Shown here: positions 56,181 through 64,000 of the stretch, piece by piece | How positions within the stretch are numbered: position 1 is the first letter of the stretch | How the letters are laid out: the number at the start of each line of letters is the position of its first letter | Assembly (NCBI RefSeq): GCF_003201835.2 | Contig: NZ_CP029289.2 | Span: forward strand, 806,001 to 870,000 | Length of the DNA: 64,000 bases | Source: Acidianus brierleyi | Lineage (GTDB): Archaea; Thermoproteota; Thermoprotei_A; Sulfolobales; Sulfolobaceae | Direction: 5' to 3' | Translations under genes and position numbers: made by a program | The notes under the pieces: model-generated | Database searches by the model: none | The model's input: the letters and a program-made list of their open reading frames with translations, nothing else | Told to the model about the DNA's origin: nothing

Positions 56181-57383
56181 ATGACATTTATCCCAGAAAT
56201 TGATACAATATTTGTTGTAATCTTAAGTGTCTATTTAAGCTTTTTTGCATCAATTAATCTTCTCATGTTAAGTCTAGGGAAAAGAAAAGATGAGGAAAAA
56301 ATTAAGGATTATAATGATAAGGTAGCTATAATTATTCCAGTAAAAGACGATGAATCCATACTAAATTCCTTACCATATTATAAGAATATTGATTATAAGA
56401 ACTATTTCGTTGTAATAGTGGACGATTCGGATTCTGTAGAAATTTCAAGAAAAATATCTTCAGAATGTGAAAACTGGGAATGTATTCATATTATTAGACC
56501 TAAAGAAGAAAGAAAAGGGAGAAAAGGGGCTGCAATAAACTACGCTCTAGATAAAATAAGCAATCTTAATCCAAAGTATGTTGTCATAATGGATGCAGAT
56601 CATAGACCACCTAGAGATTTCCTAAAGCTAGGTGTAACATTAATCAAAGAAAAGAAAGTTGATGCAGTAATAGGATATCAAAAACATGATCTAGGAGATT
56701 ACGGAATTTTCGGGCACTATTATAGAATTTCTCAAGCTTCATCAATATATACGTTAATAGCTAGGCATAAGCTTAATTTGACTCCAATATTTACTGGTTC
56801 TGTAGCTATCTTTGATTATAAGTGGTTAAAGGAAAGAAGATTTGATGAAACTTCAATAACTGAGGATTGGGAATTATCATTAAGAGGATATATAAAAGGA
56901 AAATTCACTACTTATGTCACTGATAAATTATATGCCCATTGCGCAATTCCTAAAGATATAAAGTGGTTCATAAATCAACAAATGAGATGGGCAGAAGGAA
57001 CGATTTCAGATTTAAAGAAACATCTTATCTCAATATTAAAAGATAGGAAAATAAGTATAAAATATAAAATAGGTTTATTGTATCAAGGTTTATTGTATTC
57101 TCAGGCCCTGGTCATTCTTTTATCATTTATCTTATATTTCGTATTTCCATTTCCTCAAGGACTAATTTCTGTAATACTAACAGTTCTAGTAGCTATTGAT
57201 ACAATATCATGGATAGGACTAATTATTAGAGGTGCACAAGTAGAAAAAATGAAAATAAACCTACAACTTATAATATTCTCATTTATGATGATTTATACAA
57301 TGTCCATCTTCTATGCGTATAGTACATTAAGAGGGTTAATTTTCCATAAGGGTAGATGGATAGTTACTAAGAGGAGATCATAA
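56181..57383 (+). CDS. Processive-type membrane GT2 (cellulose/hyaluronan synthase-like)
   Basis: 400 residues. N-terminal helix (TIFVVILSVYLSFFASINLL), GT-A domain with AIIIPVKDDESILNSL, VVIMDADHRPPRDFLK, SITEDWELSLRGY, and INQQMRWAEG, the QxxRW motif of processive synthases. Four C-terminal helices follow. It would polymerise or extend a polysaccharide across the membrane. Its TAA overlaps the ATG of the next gene by one base. Confidence 0.87.
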   Translation: MTFIPEIDTIFVVILSVYLSFFASINLLMLSLGKRKDEEKIKDYNDKVAIIIPVKDDESILNSLPYYKNIDYKNYFVVIVDDSDSVEISRKISSECENWECIHIIRPKEERKGRKGAAINYALDKISNLNPKYVVIMDADHRPPRDFLKLGVTLIKEKKVDAVIGYQKHDLGDYGIFGHYYRISQASSIYTLIARHKLNLTPIFTGSVAIFDYKWLKERRFDETSITEDWELSLRGYIKGKFTTYVTDKLYAHCAIPKDIKWFINQQMRWAEGTISDLKKHLISILKDRKISIKYKIGLLYQGLLYSQALVILLSFILYFVFPFPQGLISVILTVLVAIDTISWIGLIIRGAQVEKMKINLQLIIFSFMMIYTMSIFYAYSTLRGLIFHKGRWIVTKRRS

Positions 57384-58048
57384 TGGATCTAAATAAACTA
57401 AAATATTCTATAGGAAGTGCAATGTTCTTTTTTGGTTCTCTAGTATTCCTTATAATATTTACAGAAATATTTATAATGAATTACTCTTTTAATTTCGATA
57501 ATTTTCATTTGATGTCTTTTGGATATCCGTGGGCAAGCGAAAGAGTAATGAAATATACTGGATTTATAAAAATGCCTGATTTTTCTAACAGTAATCCTGA
57601 CGTTTATTTCCTAAATTATGGAGAGGCAATGTTTATTTCTCTGATATTTGGAGTATACGGAGTATTTCTTTCAGAAAAGTACATGACTGAAATAAAGAAT
57701 AAAGAAAATAAGATATTATCTAGAACGTTCTTTACTCTTTTCTTAATATCTTTTATAGTTACGCTCATAGCTTTTATTAGAATTCAAGTTTTAAGTTCTT
57801 TCTATTTTATCGGAAATACTCTTCTAGTTCCAGATGATAGATATTCAATATTAAACAGAATTATAGTAAATTATAACATAGATCCCTCTAATATTATTAG
57901 GTACAATGGAGGAGTTTTTGGTACTCAAAAAATATGGATAATAGATTGGGATATACTCCTTTTACTGTCTTCCGGTATATCTTTTGTATCTTATATCTTA
58001 TGGAAATACTTTAGTCAAATTATAGTTAATAAGCATGAAATTCAATAA
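57383..58048 (+). CDS. Membrane protein, partner of the processive GT2
   Basis: 221 residues with about four helices (SAMFFFGSLVFLIIFTEIFI, ALISLIFGVYGVF-like, FFTLFLISFIVTLIAF, ILLLLSSGISFVSYI). A large outer loop holds DFDNFHLMSFGYPWASERVM. Coupled to the synthase by a one-base overlap; a channel or accessory subunit is plausible, not shown. Confidence 0.62.
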   Translation: MDLNKLKYSIGSAMFFFGSLVFLIIFTEIFIMNYSFNFDNFHLMSFGYPWASERVMKYTGFIKMPDFSNSNPDVYFLNYGEAMFISLIFGVYGVFLSEKYMTEIKNKENKILSRTFFTLFLISFIVTLIAFIRIQVLSSFYFIGNTLLVPDDRYSILNRIIVNYNIDPSNIIRYNGGVFGTQKIWIIDWDILLLLSSGISFVSYILWKYFSQIIVNKHEIQ

Positions 58049-58109
58049 TTACGAGCATAAGTAGGTACTTTATATCTATATTTTTATTTCTACAAAAGCA
58101 TATTACCTA

Positions 58110-58343
58110 GTGAGAATTAAAGAAGCAATTAATATGGTATTCTGGAAGTATAAGGACCTTTCTCAATTTAAACTAGTTATTTATGATAGATTTACTATAA
58201 CTTCCGAAATTCCTTTTGAGGAAATAGAAAGAGTAGATAATAATTATATTTATTTAAAAGACGGCGAAACTGTAATTCCAATACATAGAGTTTTAGAGAT
58301 AAAGAAAGGAAATTATTCAATTTGGAAAAGAAAAAATGGTTAG
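58110..58343 (+). CDS. DUF504 (UPF0248) family protein
   Basis: 77 residues from a GTG at 58110: MRIKEAINMVFWKYKDLSQFK then VIYDRFTITSEIPFEEIERV and YIYLKDGETVIPIHRVLEI match the conserved archaeal UPF0248/DUF504 family, linked to RNA repair by gene neighbourhood in the family. Cytoplasmic. It ends 1 bp before the convergent DsrE-like gene. Confidence 0.85.
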   Translation: MRIKEAINMVFWKYKDLSQFKLVIYDRFTITSEIPFEEIERVDNNYIYLKDGETVIPIHRVLEIKKGNYSIWKRKNG

Positions 58344-58344
58344 C

Positions 58345-58602
58345 TTATAATCTTAAATAGATATATCCTTCTTTTTGCCACTTTGCTATTTCGTAGAAAC
58401 TTATTGGTGCTACTTTAACTCCTTTAGCAAGGTCATTCTCAGTCAAATTATTCATTTTCATAGCTACTCCACAAGCATATACTTGGATTTTAGGATCTGA
58501 TGAAACGTCTTCTACGTTCTTTTCTTCATTCTTCAAAACTCCAAAAATTCCAGTTTCAGAATATACTGCTATAACGCTTTCAACGTCTTTTTGATTAGCC
58601 AT
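58345..58602 (-). CDS. DsrE/DsrF-like sulfur-relay family protein
   Basis: 85 residues, DsrE-like: VESVIAVYSETGIFGVLKNEE, then QVYACGVAMKMNNLTENDLAKG with the conserved Cys and helix. Members act as sulfur carriers or sulfur-oxidation accessory proteins. The protein is somewhat short; N-terminal residues of the classic fold may be missing. Isolated from other sulfur genes in the window. Confidence 0.75.
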   Translation of the reverse strand: MANQKDVESVIAVYSETGIFGVLKNEEKNVEDVSSDPKIQVYACGVAMKMNNLTENDLAKGVKVAPISFYEIAKWQKEGYIYLRL

Positions 58603-58753
58603 ATTTTTACTGCAACAAACGATAAAGGGATCTTTTCGCTTTCAGATATCTGAAATAATATTTTCATATCATGCTATATACATTGAAAAAATATGAAGTT
58701 ATCTATAAGAATAAGGAAAAATATAGATAGAAAGTTAAATAAATAAAAACTTA

Positions 58754-59158
58754 TTAAAATGAATATAATGTTGTAAAATCAGTACTTTCAAGTAATACTC
58801 CGGAAGAAATTTTAGCTAAAAGATATCTTAAAAGATCAAGATATCCATACGGTAAACTTATTTCGGTTCCACCATTCAAGTAGATATCTATCCTTTTCTT
58901 AGAATGATCTACAAATAATAGATAATTATATTGAACTATAAAATTTATAATGTTAGCTAAATTGTATTCTCCTACTTGAAGATTACCGTAATTAACTATA
59001 AAATAATCTAAGTTTACGTTATCAACATCGTAAACTATCATCGGCATGGAAAACTTAATTTCAACATTAGTAAGATCAGTTATAGATTCTACCTTATGAA
59101 CATCTCCGTCGTAATAAAACTTACCTTCTTTAGTTATAAATAAAACCTTAGAGACCAT
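58754..59158 (-). CDS. Hypothetical protein
   Basis: 134 residues. No family recognised. Alternating hydrophobic strands (KVLFITKEGKFYYDGDVHKVE; IKFSMPMIVYDVDNVN; NYLLFVDHSKKRIDIYLNG) suggest a small beta-rich, possibly periplasm-free cytoplasmic protein. No signal peptide or helix. It stands alone between the DsrE-like gene and the permease. Confidence 0.55.
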   Translation of the reverse strand: MVSKVLFITKEGKFYYDGDVHKVESITDLTNVEIKFSMPMIVYDVDNVNLDYFIVNYGNLQVGEYNLANIINFIVQYNYLLFVDHSKKRIDIYLNGGTEISLPYGYLDLLRYLLAKISSGVLLESTDFTTLYSF

Positions 59159-59309
59159 AAAATGAAACTCGTTTTTTACTGTTTTAAACTTTTCTTAAAA
59201 AGATTTTATATAGTTTAAGAATCTATATAGAGAAGATTATGATACTTGAAATAGTAATAAAAATAAAACATAAATTTATCTTTAATCAAATAAAATTTTA
59301 TTTTAAAAT

Positions 59310-61061
59310 TTAGACTGCGTTAGCGTTTATAATCTCCTCTAATTCTGAAGTTCTTATTGAAGATTTAACAGCAGCGTAATGAATTCCTATTAATATTAAA
59401 GAGACAATAATAAGGTCATACGGAAAAGGTATAAGATCTACTAGACCAAATGGACTAAAATATGATAACGGCATAATACCCAACATAAATATTAATAACC
59501 ATAAACTAGCTTTAATTTCTTTTATTGGAATATTAATGAAAAGTGATTGAAGAATTATTGTAGATGTAATCATTAGAAGAAATAATAGAAGACCTATATT
59601 ATTGGAATAATTAAGTCCATTAGTGGCCATATAGAAAAGATAAGATGAAAATAATATGATAATTCCTGATGTTATATTAATAATCTTCATTTTAGAGTTT
59701 AATGCAAAAAATACGGTCAATCCAAGAAGTCCCATTACTATAATATAGAAAAGCGTAGAAAATCCTGACCAATATACAAGTAATCCAGCAGTTATTGTTG
59801 ATATTGGGGCTATTATTTTCCATAGCTTTAATTCATAAGGTCTCCTTAAATCAGAAGCTACATGTCTTAAAGAGTGCAATCCTATTCCACCCATTATATA
59901 AGTCAATACTGTAGCTGAAGACGAAATACTCACTATGGCATACCATGACGGTAGTGGTAAAAGGAAAATTGCTGCAGCTATTATTGATACTATTAACGAA
60001 AATTCAGGGATTCCAGTTTTTTTAATTTCAGAAAATATTCTTGGTAAGTATCCATTGGTTGCTGAACCGTAAAAAGTCCTTGCTGTAGTTCCAGTATATA
60101 TTATCCCAGTTCCAGCTGGAGATATGATAGCGTCAAATATTAAGATTGAAAGCCATATATCTAGAAAAAGAGATACACCATTAATCTCAAATACAGAATA
60201 TATTGGCGCATTACTTAATGGAGATGAGAGAAGTGATCCCCAATCTCCCGGACTTAAACCTATTTTAGACCAATTAATTGAACCTATAAAGCCTATCTGG
60301 AGTATTGTAAAGATTAACATAGCTATTAGTAACGATGAGATTATTGCAAAAGGTATGTCTTTCTGAGGATTTTTTCCTTCACCTCCATATTCTATGGCTT
60401 GCCTAAATCCTAGATAGGAAAATATTATCCCTGAAGAAGGTATAGCATAAAGTATGCCATTTATTCCGCCATATCCTTCTACATTATTAGAAATAAAATT
60501 TGAAAAATTCTGAGGATTAAAATAAATGAAGAGTAATATTGCAGTTACTGTGGGAATTATTAATTTCCACCAGCCTATACCATGACTTATTCTTCCTAGA
60601 ATTTTAACTCCAAAATAATTAGCAAAAAAGAATATTAGTAACAAGACGTAAGTTACTAAAATACCTTGTAGCGTTAAACTATCTTCTTGAACATTATATA
60701 ATGAAGGAACAAAATGAGAGAGATAAGTTGTAGTAGCTATTGCCTCAATTGAAACCGTAGATACGGCAGAAATCAAATAAACCCATGCCATAGTAAATCC
60801 TACTATTCTACCATGAGTATAATGAGGATACCTTATTATTCCTCCTGATTTTGGAATAGCTGAAGAAATTTCTGCATAAGAAAGCGCAATAAATATCATT
60901 AATATTCCTCCTAAAATCCATGAGATAATGGAAGCTCCTCCAGCATATGCTGCAGCAGCTAAAGGAGCAAATAACCATCCAGAACCTATTATACCTCCTA
61001 AAGAGAGATAGGTTAATTCCCATCTAGTAAGGGTTTTTCTTAACCTATTATCGGACTGCAC
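59310..61061 (-). CDS. APC-superfamily amino-acid permease
   Basis: 583 residues from GTG at 61061. About 14 helices. The first helix, LTYLSLGGIIGSGWLFAPLAAAAYAGG by position 15-40, has the GxIGSG substrate-binding break typical of APC permeases; GGIIRYPHYTHGRIVGF and QAIEYGGEGKNPQKDIP are also conserved. It transports amino acids; which is unknown. Not closely related to the permease at 10003. Confidence 0.86.
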   Translation of the reverse strand: MQSDNRLRKTLTRWELTYLSLGGIIGSGWLFAPLAAAAYAGGASIISWILGGILMIFIALSYAEISSAIPKSGGIIRYPHYTHGRIVGFTMAWVYLISAVSTVSIEAIATTTYLSHFVPSLYNVQEDSLTLQGILVTYVLLLIFFFANYFGVKILGRISHGIGWWKLIIPTVTAILLFIYFNPQNFSNFISNNVEGYGGINGILYAIPSSGIIFSYLGFRQAIEYGGEGKNPQKDIPFAIISSLLIAMLIFTILQIGFIGSINWSKIGLSPGDWGSLLSSPLSNAPIYSVFEINGVSLFLDIWLSILIFDAIISPAGTGIIYTGTTARTFYGSATNGYLPRIFSEIKKTGIPEFSLIVSIIAAAIFLLPLPSWYAIVSISSSATVLTYIMGGIGLHSLRHVASDLRRPYELKLWKIIAPISTITAGLLVYWSGFSTLFYIIVMGLLGLTVFFALNSKMKIINITSGIIILFSSYLFYMATNGLNYSNNIGLLLFLLMITSTIILQSLFINIPIKEIKASLWLLIFMLGIMPLSYFSPFGLVDLIPFPYDLIIVSLILIGIHYAAVKSSIRTSELEEIINANAV

Positions 61062-61545
61062 AAAAAGATAAGGGAAAGTACTCTGCTTAAAAGTTTAAAA
61101 TTAAATAATAGTTTCAAATATTGCTTCTTTATTGTAGAAATAGTTCTAGCTTAGTACTTATTCTTAGTGTTAGATTTAAAAGATATAACTAAGAATTAAA
61201 CGAAAGATATATTTGAATATTGATGTTTAACTATATTAAATAGTATTCTTAAATTAAAAATTTTATATCTATATATTAAAAATTATTAATGAAATATCTA
61301 CTTATTCATATTCTTAAGAGCTACAAGTATCTTTTAATTTCATATAATATTTTTAATAGCTCAACTGTTAATTTATATATAGTGAAACCTAAGTTTCTTA
61401 TACTTTTAGTATTTATTGCGTTTCATAAATGATTACCTGATATATTTAAAGTAATTATATTAAAAACATCTACCATACTTCTTGGTTAAGTTAGAAAACT
61501 ATGGTTAATTTTTATTATTTATTTCATAATTATAAAACATAAATA
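61062..61545. other. AT-rich intergenic region
   Basis: 484 bp with very high AT. It holds the upstream region of the permease gene on the right-to-left strand; no coding signal, repeat or hairpin I can defend. Confidence 0.45.
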
Positions 61546-63585
61546 TTATAATAATTCTAATGGATTTTTTGTTTTAGGCTTATATTCACTATCTAATTTT
61601 AAACATTTTAGCTTATTCAGTATACCTTTATTGCATTCATCTTTCCTAATAATTGAACCCTCATAATTTAGCATAATGTATTCAAATTTATTTCCATTAT
61701 CGGTTTTTATCGTTATACCGTCTTCTTTATACCCTATGAAAATAATGTTATTCATTTTTATGGAAGCAATGTCTGGAACTTTCTTTAATGATAAGATTTT
61801 CCCACTATCAGAAATTTTAGTTAGATAGTGCATATTGTTACACATTAAATCCACATTTACACTTTCTTTTTCTCTCATTAAATTTTCCTTACAGTTACCT
61901 TGCATATTGAATGCCGAATACGCTATTTTTATAGCGTAAGAATCATTTACTTTAGATTTTTGATAAATTAATTCTCCGCTAGTTTTCCATGCAAATTCAT
62001 AGTTAAAATTAGAATCATATGCAAACGCAAAAATTTTTTTATCTTGATTTTTTATAGATTGTAAATTATAACCGTGGTTAGCTATAAATATTTTTACATA
62101 GTTCTCATTTATATCTTTATTTAAACTTTTTATAGTCCCATCTAAAGATATTTCGTATTTTACAGATCCAGTTACTCCAGATTCTAATATTATCCATGAA
62201 TCTCTAAGTTCATATTCAGTTTTCATGGGTTTTGAAAACATGCTATTTATAAAATTTTCAAGAGCAATTTTTTGAGCTGAGATCAAAGATATTCCAATCT
62301 TATTACATGAAACGTTTTTAGAACTAGAGTCAACATGACATTTATAGAGATAATCTCCAGATAAAAATACGTCATAATTGCCCTCTACTTTAACTATATT
62401 TCCATTTATTTTACTTTGTGCTAGTTTTATTGCATAATCTTTAGTTATTCTGACATTCTTTCGTATTATTTTACCTACTTCATTAAGTTCAATCTGTATT
62501 TCGACTTTATCATCTTGATAATCAATGATATAGCCATCCTTATTTCTTGATATCTTAGGAGAATTTTTTAATTCTGTTTCCCTTTTAATTTCCATCAAAG
62601 CTAATTTTTCTAGCTTGTCATTATCTATAGGCTTAAAGCTAACATTCAACTTATTCCTATTGATACTAACTATAGCTTCAGTCAATTCAACTTGAAATAT
62701 GATATTATAGGTATCTAGAAACCATGCCTTTTTCTTTAGTTCTTTAGAAATATCTATTATTTGACTATAATTAGGTAATCTTCTTTTTAATAATTCTACT
62801 GCTAAATTAGCTATTTTAGGATATTCAATGTTAAGTTTCTCATACTTAACTTCAGAGGCCATTATTGTTCTCTGCATTGGAGTTTCCAGAAGTTCAGAAA
62901 CATCTTCTCCTGCTCCATCTAATGCTATTTGCGATGAAAGAACTTTTCTTCTTCTATCATTTTGTAAATTATAGCCTATTTTTACTTGGAATACATATAA
63001 TCTCTTTAATATAGCTTCTGTCCTTTTAATCTTGTAATTTCCATATTTTCCAACTAAGTTTTCCGCTTTATTTATTACATTTTCTATATCTATATCTAAA
63101 TATACTCCTTCATTAACTTTGATTTCCTTAATATCCTCCTTTTCATTTTCGATTATTTGTGAATCTTCTGAAATTTTAGTAGGTGAAACCATGGGAACTC
63201 TTACTTGATTTTGTTGAATTAATTTAGCTAATTGAAAACCATTAATTAGAAGAATATTAAGTTTGCTTGCTACTTCAGTAGCATCTACAGTAAAATCAGA
63301 CGTTGTTATTATTATTCCCTTATCGCAGTCTTGTAATTTCATGGACGTATAAAGATCTCTTACTGTTTTCTCTCCTATTTTAGTACTAGTATATCTTTTT
63401 ATTTGAATTGCGTATTTATGTATACCATCCAGTTCTTCTTTCCATGCTAAAATATCTACACCTCTATCTCCGGAACCTCCTACCCATTTTATGTTCTTAA
63501 AACCTAATTTTGGTAAAAATTCGTCTGCTATGAACTTTTCAAACGATGTAGGGTCAAGACTAGCTATATATTCAGTAATACCCAT
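61546..63585 (-). CDS. Mrr-type restriction endonuclease with long unassigned extension
   Basis: 679 residues. Residues about 8-125 are an Mrr-cat domain: LDPTSFEKFIADEFLPKLGF, GSGDRGVDILAW (D44) and KYAIQIKRY (Q61, K63), then KGIIITTSDFTVDATEVA. The remaining 550 residues look repetitive and beta-rich, with units like YAIKLAQSKINGNIVKVEGN and ISLISAQKIALENF that resemble PepSY-like repeats. No methyltransferase or helicase is near. It may restrict modified DNA or sense a protein or peptide before cutting. I know of no named family with this exact order. Confidence 0.7.
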   Translation of the reverse strand: MGITEYIASLDPTSFEKFIADEFLPKLGFKNIKWVGGSGDRGVDILAWKEELDGIHKYAIQIKRYTSTKIGEKTVRDLYTSMKLQDCDKGIIITTSDFTVDATEVASKLNILLINGFQLAKLIQQNQVRVPMVSPTKISEDSQIIENEKEDIKEIKVNEGVYLDIDIENVINKAENLVGKYGNYKIKRTEAILKRLYVFQVKIGYNLQNDRRRKVLSSQIALDGAGEDVSELLETPMQRTIMASEVKYEKLNIEYPKIANLAVELLKRRLPNYSQIIDISKELKKKAWFLDTYNIIFQVELTEAIVSINRNKLNVSFKPIDNDKLEKLALMEIKRETELKNSPKISRNKDGYIIDYQDDKVEIQIELNEVGKIIRKNVRITKDYAIKLAQSKINGNIVKVEGNYDVFLSGDYLYKCHVDSSSKNVSCNKIGISLISAQKIALENFINSMFSKPMKTEYELRDSWIILESGVTGSVKYEISLDGTIKSLNKDINENYVKIFIANHGYNLQSIKNQDKKIFAFAYDSNFNYEFAWKTSGELIYQKSKVNDSYAIKIAYSAFNMQGNCKENLMREKESVNVDLMCNNMHYLTKISDSGKILSLKKVPDIASIKMNNIIFIGYKEDGITIKTDNGNKFEYIMLNYEGSIIRKDECNKGILNKLKCLKLDSEYKPKTKNPLELL

Positions 63586-64000
63586 GGAAATTATTATATC
63601 ATAGTGAAATATAAAGATTAATATTCTTTATAAGTCTATTTAGAAACAATGTTTTGTAGACTAGTTCAATTTTCTTGGATGTTAAGCTCATTAAATTTTC
63701 TTAAATTCAAAATCAAGCGTTGATTTAAAAGTAAGTTTAACGTTAGCTTTAATAAAAATTGAAGCAATCTACAAAGCATCGAAACAGTACTATTTATCCT
63801 TTTGATCATTTATAATTTGTGTAAAACTTAAAAGAGCTATAGTAATCATCCTATTTTTACGAAAAATTAATATCGGCTAGAAGATTTTAAGTATTGCTTG
63901 TTAATTGGTGTAAATACCAAAAATAAATATTTTATACATAAAAACATTTTTATAGGAAAAATCTTTTTATTGTAGATTCTTTGTTAGTAGGAAATAATAT
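63586..64000. other. Region upstream of the Mrr gene, with a short remnant
   Basis: 415 bp. A 33-residue piece SVDLKVSLTLALIKIEAIYK then ASKQYYLSF ends in a stop near 63816 and may be a decayed transposase or other gene. The rest is AT-rich without signals I can support. Confidence 0.4.

Overview
The window looks like chromosomal DNA of a hyperthermophilic, acidophilic crenarchaeon of the order Sulfolobales (Sulfolobus/Saccharolobus/Acidianus type). I infer this from the strongly AT-rich DNA, TATA boxes centred about 25 nt before the start codon with almost no leader, the Sulfolobales-style gene content (GH31 and GH116 glycosidases, DUF504, APC permeases, IS110 and IS200/IS605 remnants) and the lack of bacterial envelope genes. 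The genus cannot be fixed from the sequence alone.

Layout. 1-6546 is a sugar and amino-sugar catabolic block: the 3' part of a GH31 alpha-glucosidase, a GH116 beta-glycosidase, a divergent NagA deacetylase, a GlmS-like protein that has lost its glutaminase cysteine and probably works as a glucosamine-6-phosphate deaminase, and a single-domain MupG/DUF871-like protein. 6650-8570 is a transposon graveyard: a frameshifted IS110 transposase and two tandem relics of IS200/IS605 tnpB 3' ends with hairpin-rich, omegaRNA-like sequence. 8659-9529 is a glycine-zipper protein overlapping a PIN-domain protein. 10003-11520 is an APC permease.

11.5-57.4 kb is a very large glycosylation island with about 14 GT2 and 10 GT4 glycosyltransferases, one GT-C-like membrane protein, a Wzx-like flippase, two methyltransferases, a UDP-glucose to UDP-glucuronate to UDP-xylose cassette, a secreted membrane-anchored phosphoesterase, and a Tat-exported lectin-like/beta-helix/zinc-ribbon gene cluster. 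Together these could make nucleotide sugars, build a lipid-linked glycan in the cytoplasm, modify it by methylation, flip it and display it on S-layer proteins, threads or exopolysaccharide. A second GH116 enzyme with a small regulator lies near the distal end.

The most striking property of the island is mosaicism. Several pairs of glycosyltransferase genes share DNA blocks that are identical by eye (195-213 nt) or nearly identical over about 1 kb, while adjacent parts of the same genes have diverged strongly. Most of the pairs are inverted relative to each other and bracket functional cassettes: the Tat/beta-helix cluster, the UDP-sugar operon, and the 20 kb between two GT2 copies. This is what repeated gene conversion and inversion between glycosyltransferase genes would produce, and it suggests a glycan-diversification locus. 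One GT2 gene is broken at a run of seven T residues.

57.4-64 kb returns to ordinary genes: DUF504, a DsrE-like protein, an unknown small protein, a second APC permease, and a long Mrr-type restriction endonuclease fused to an unassigned repeat-like region.
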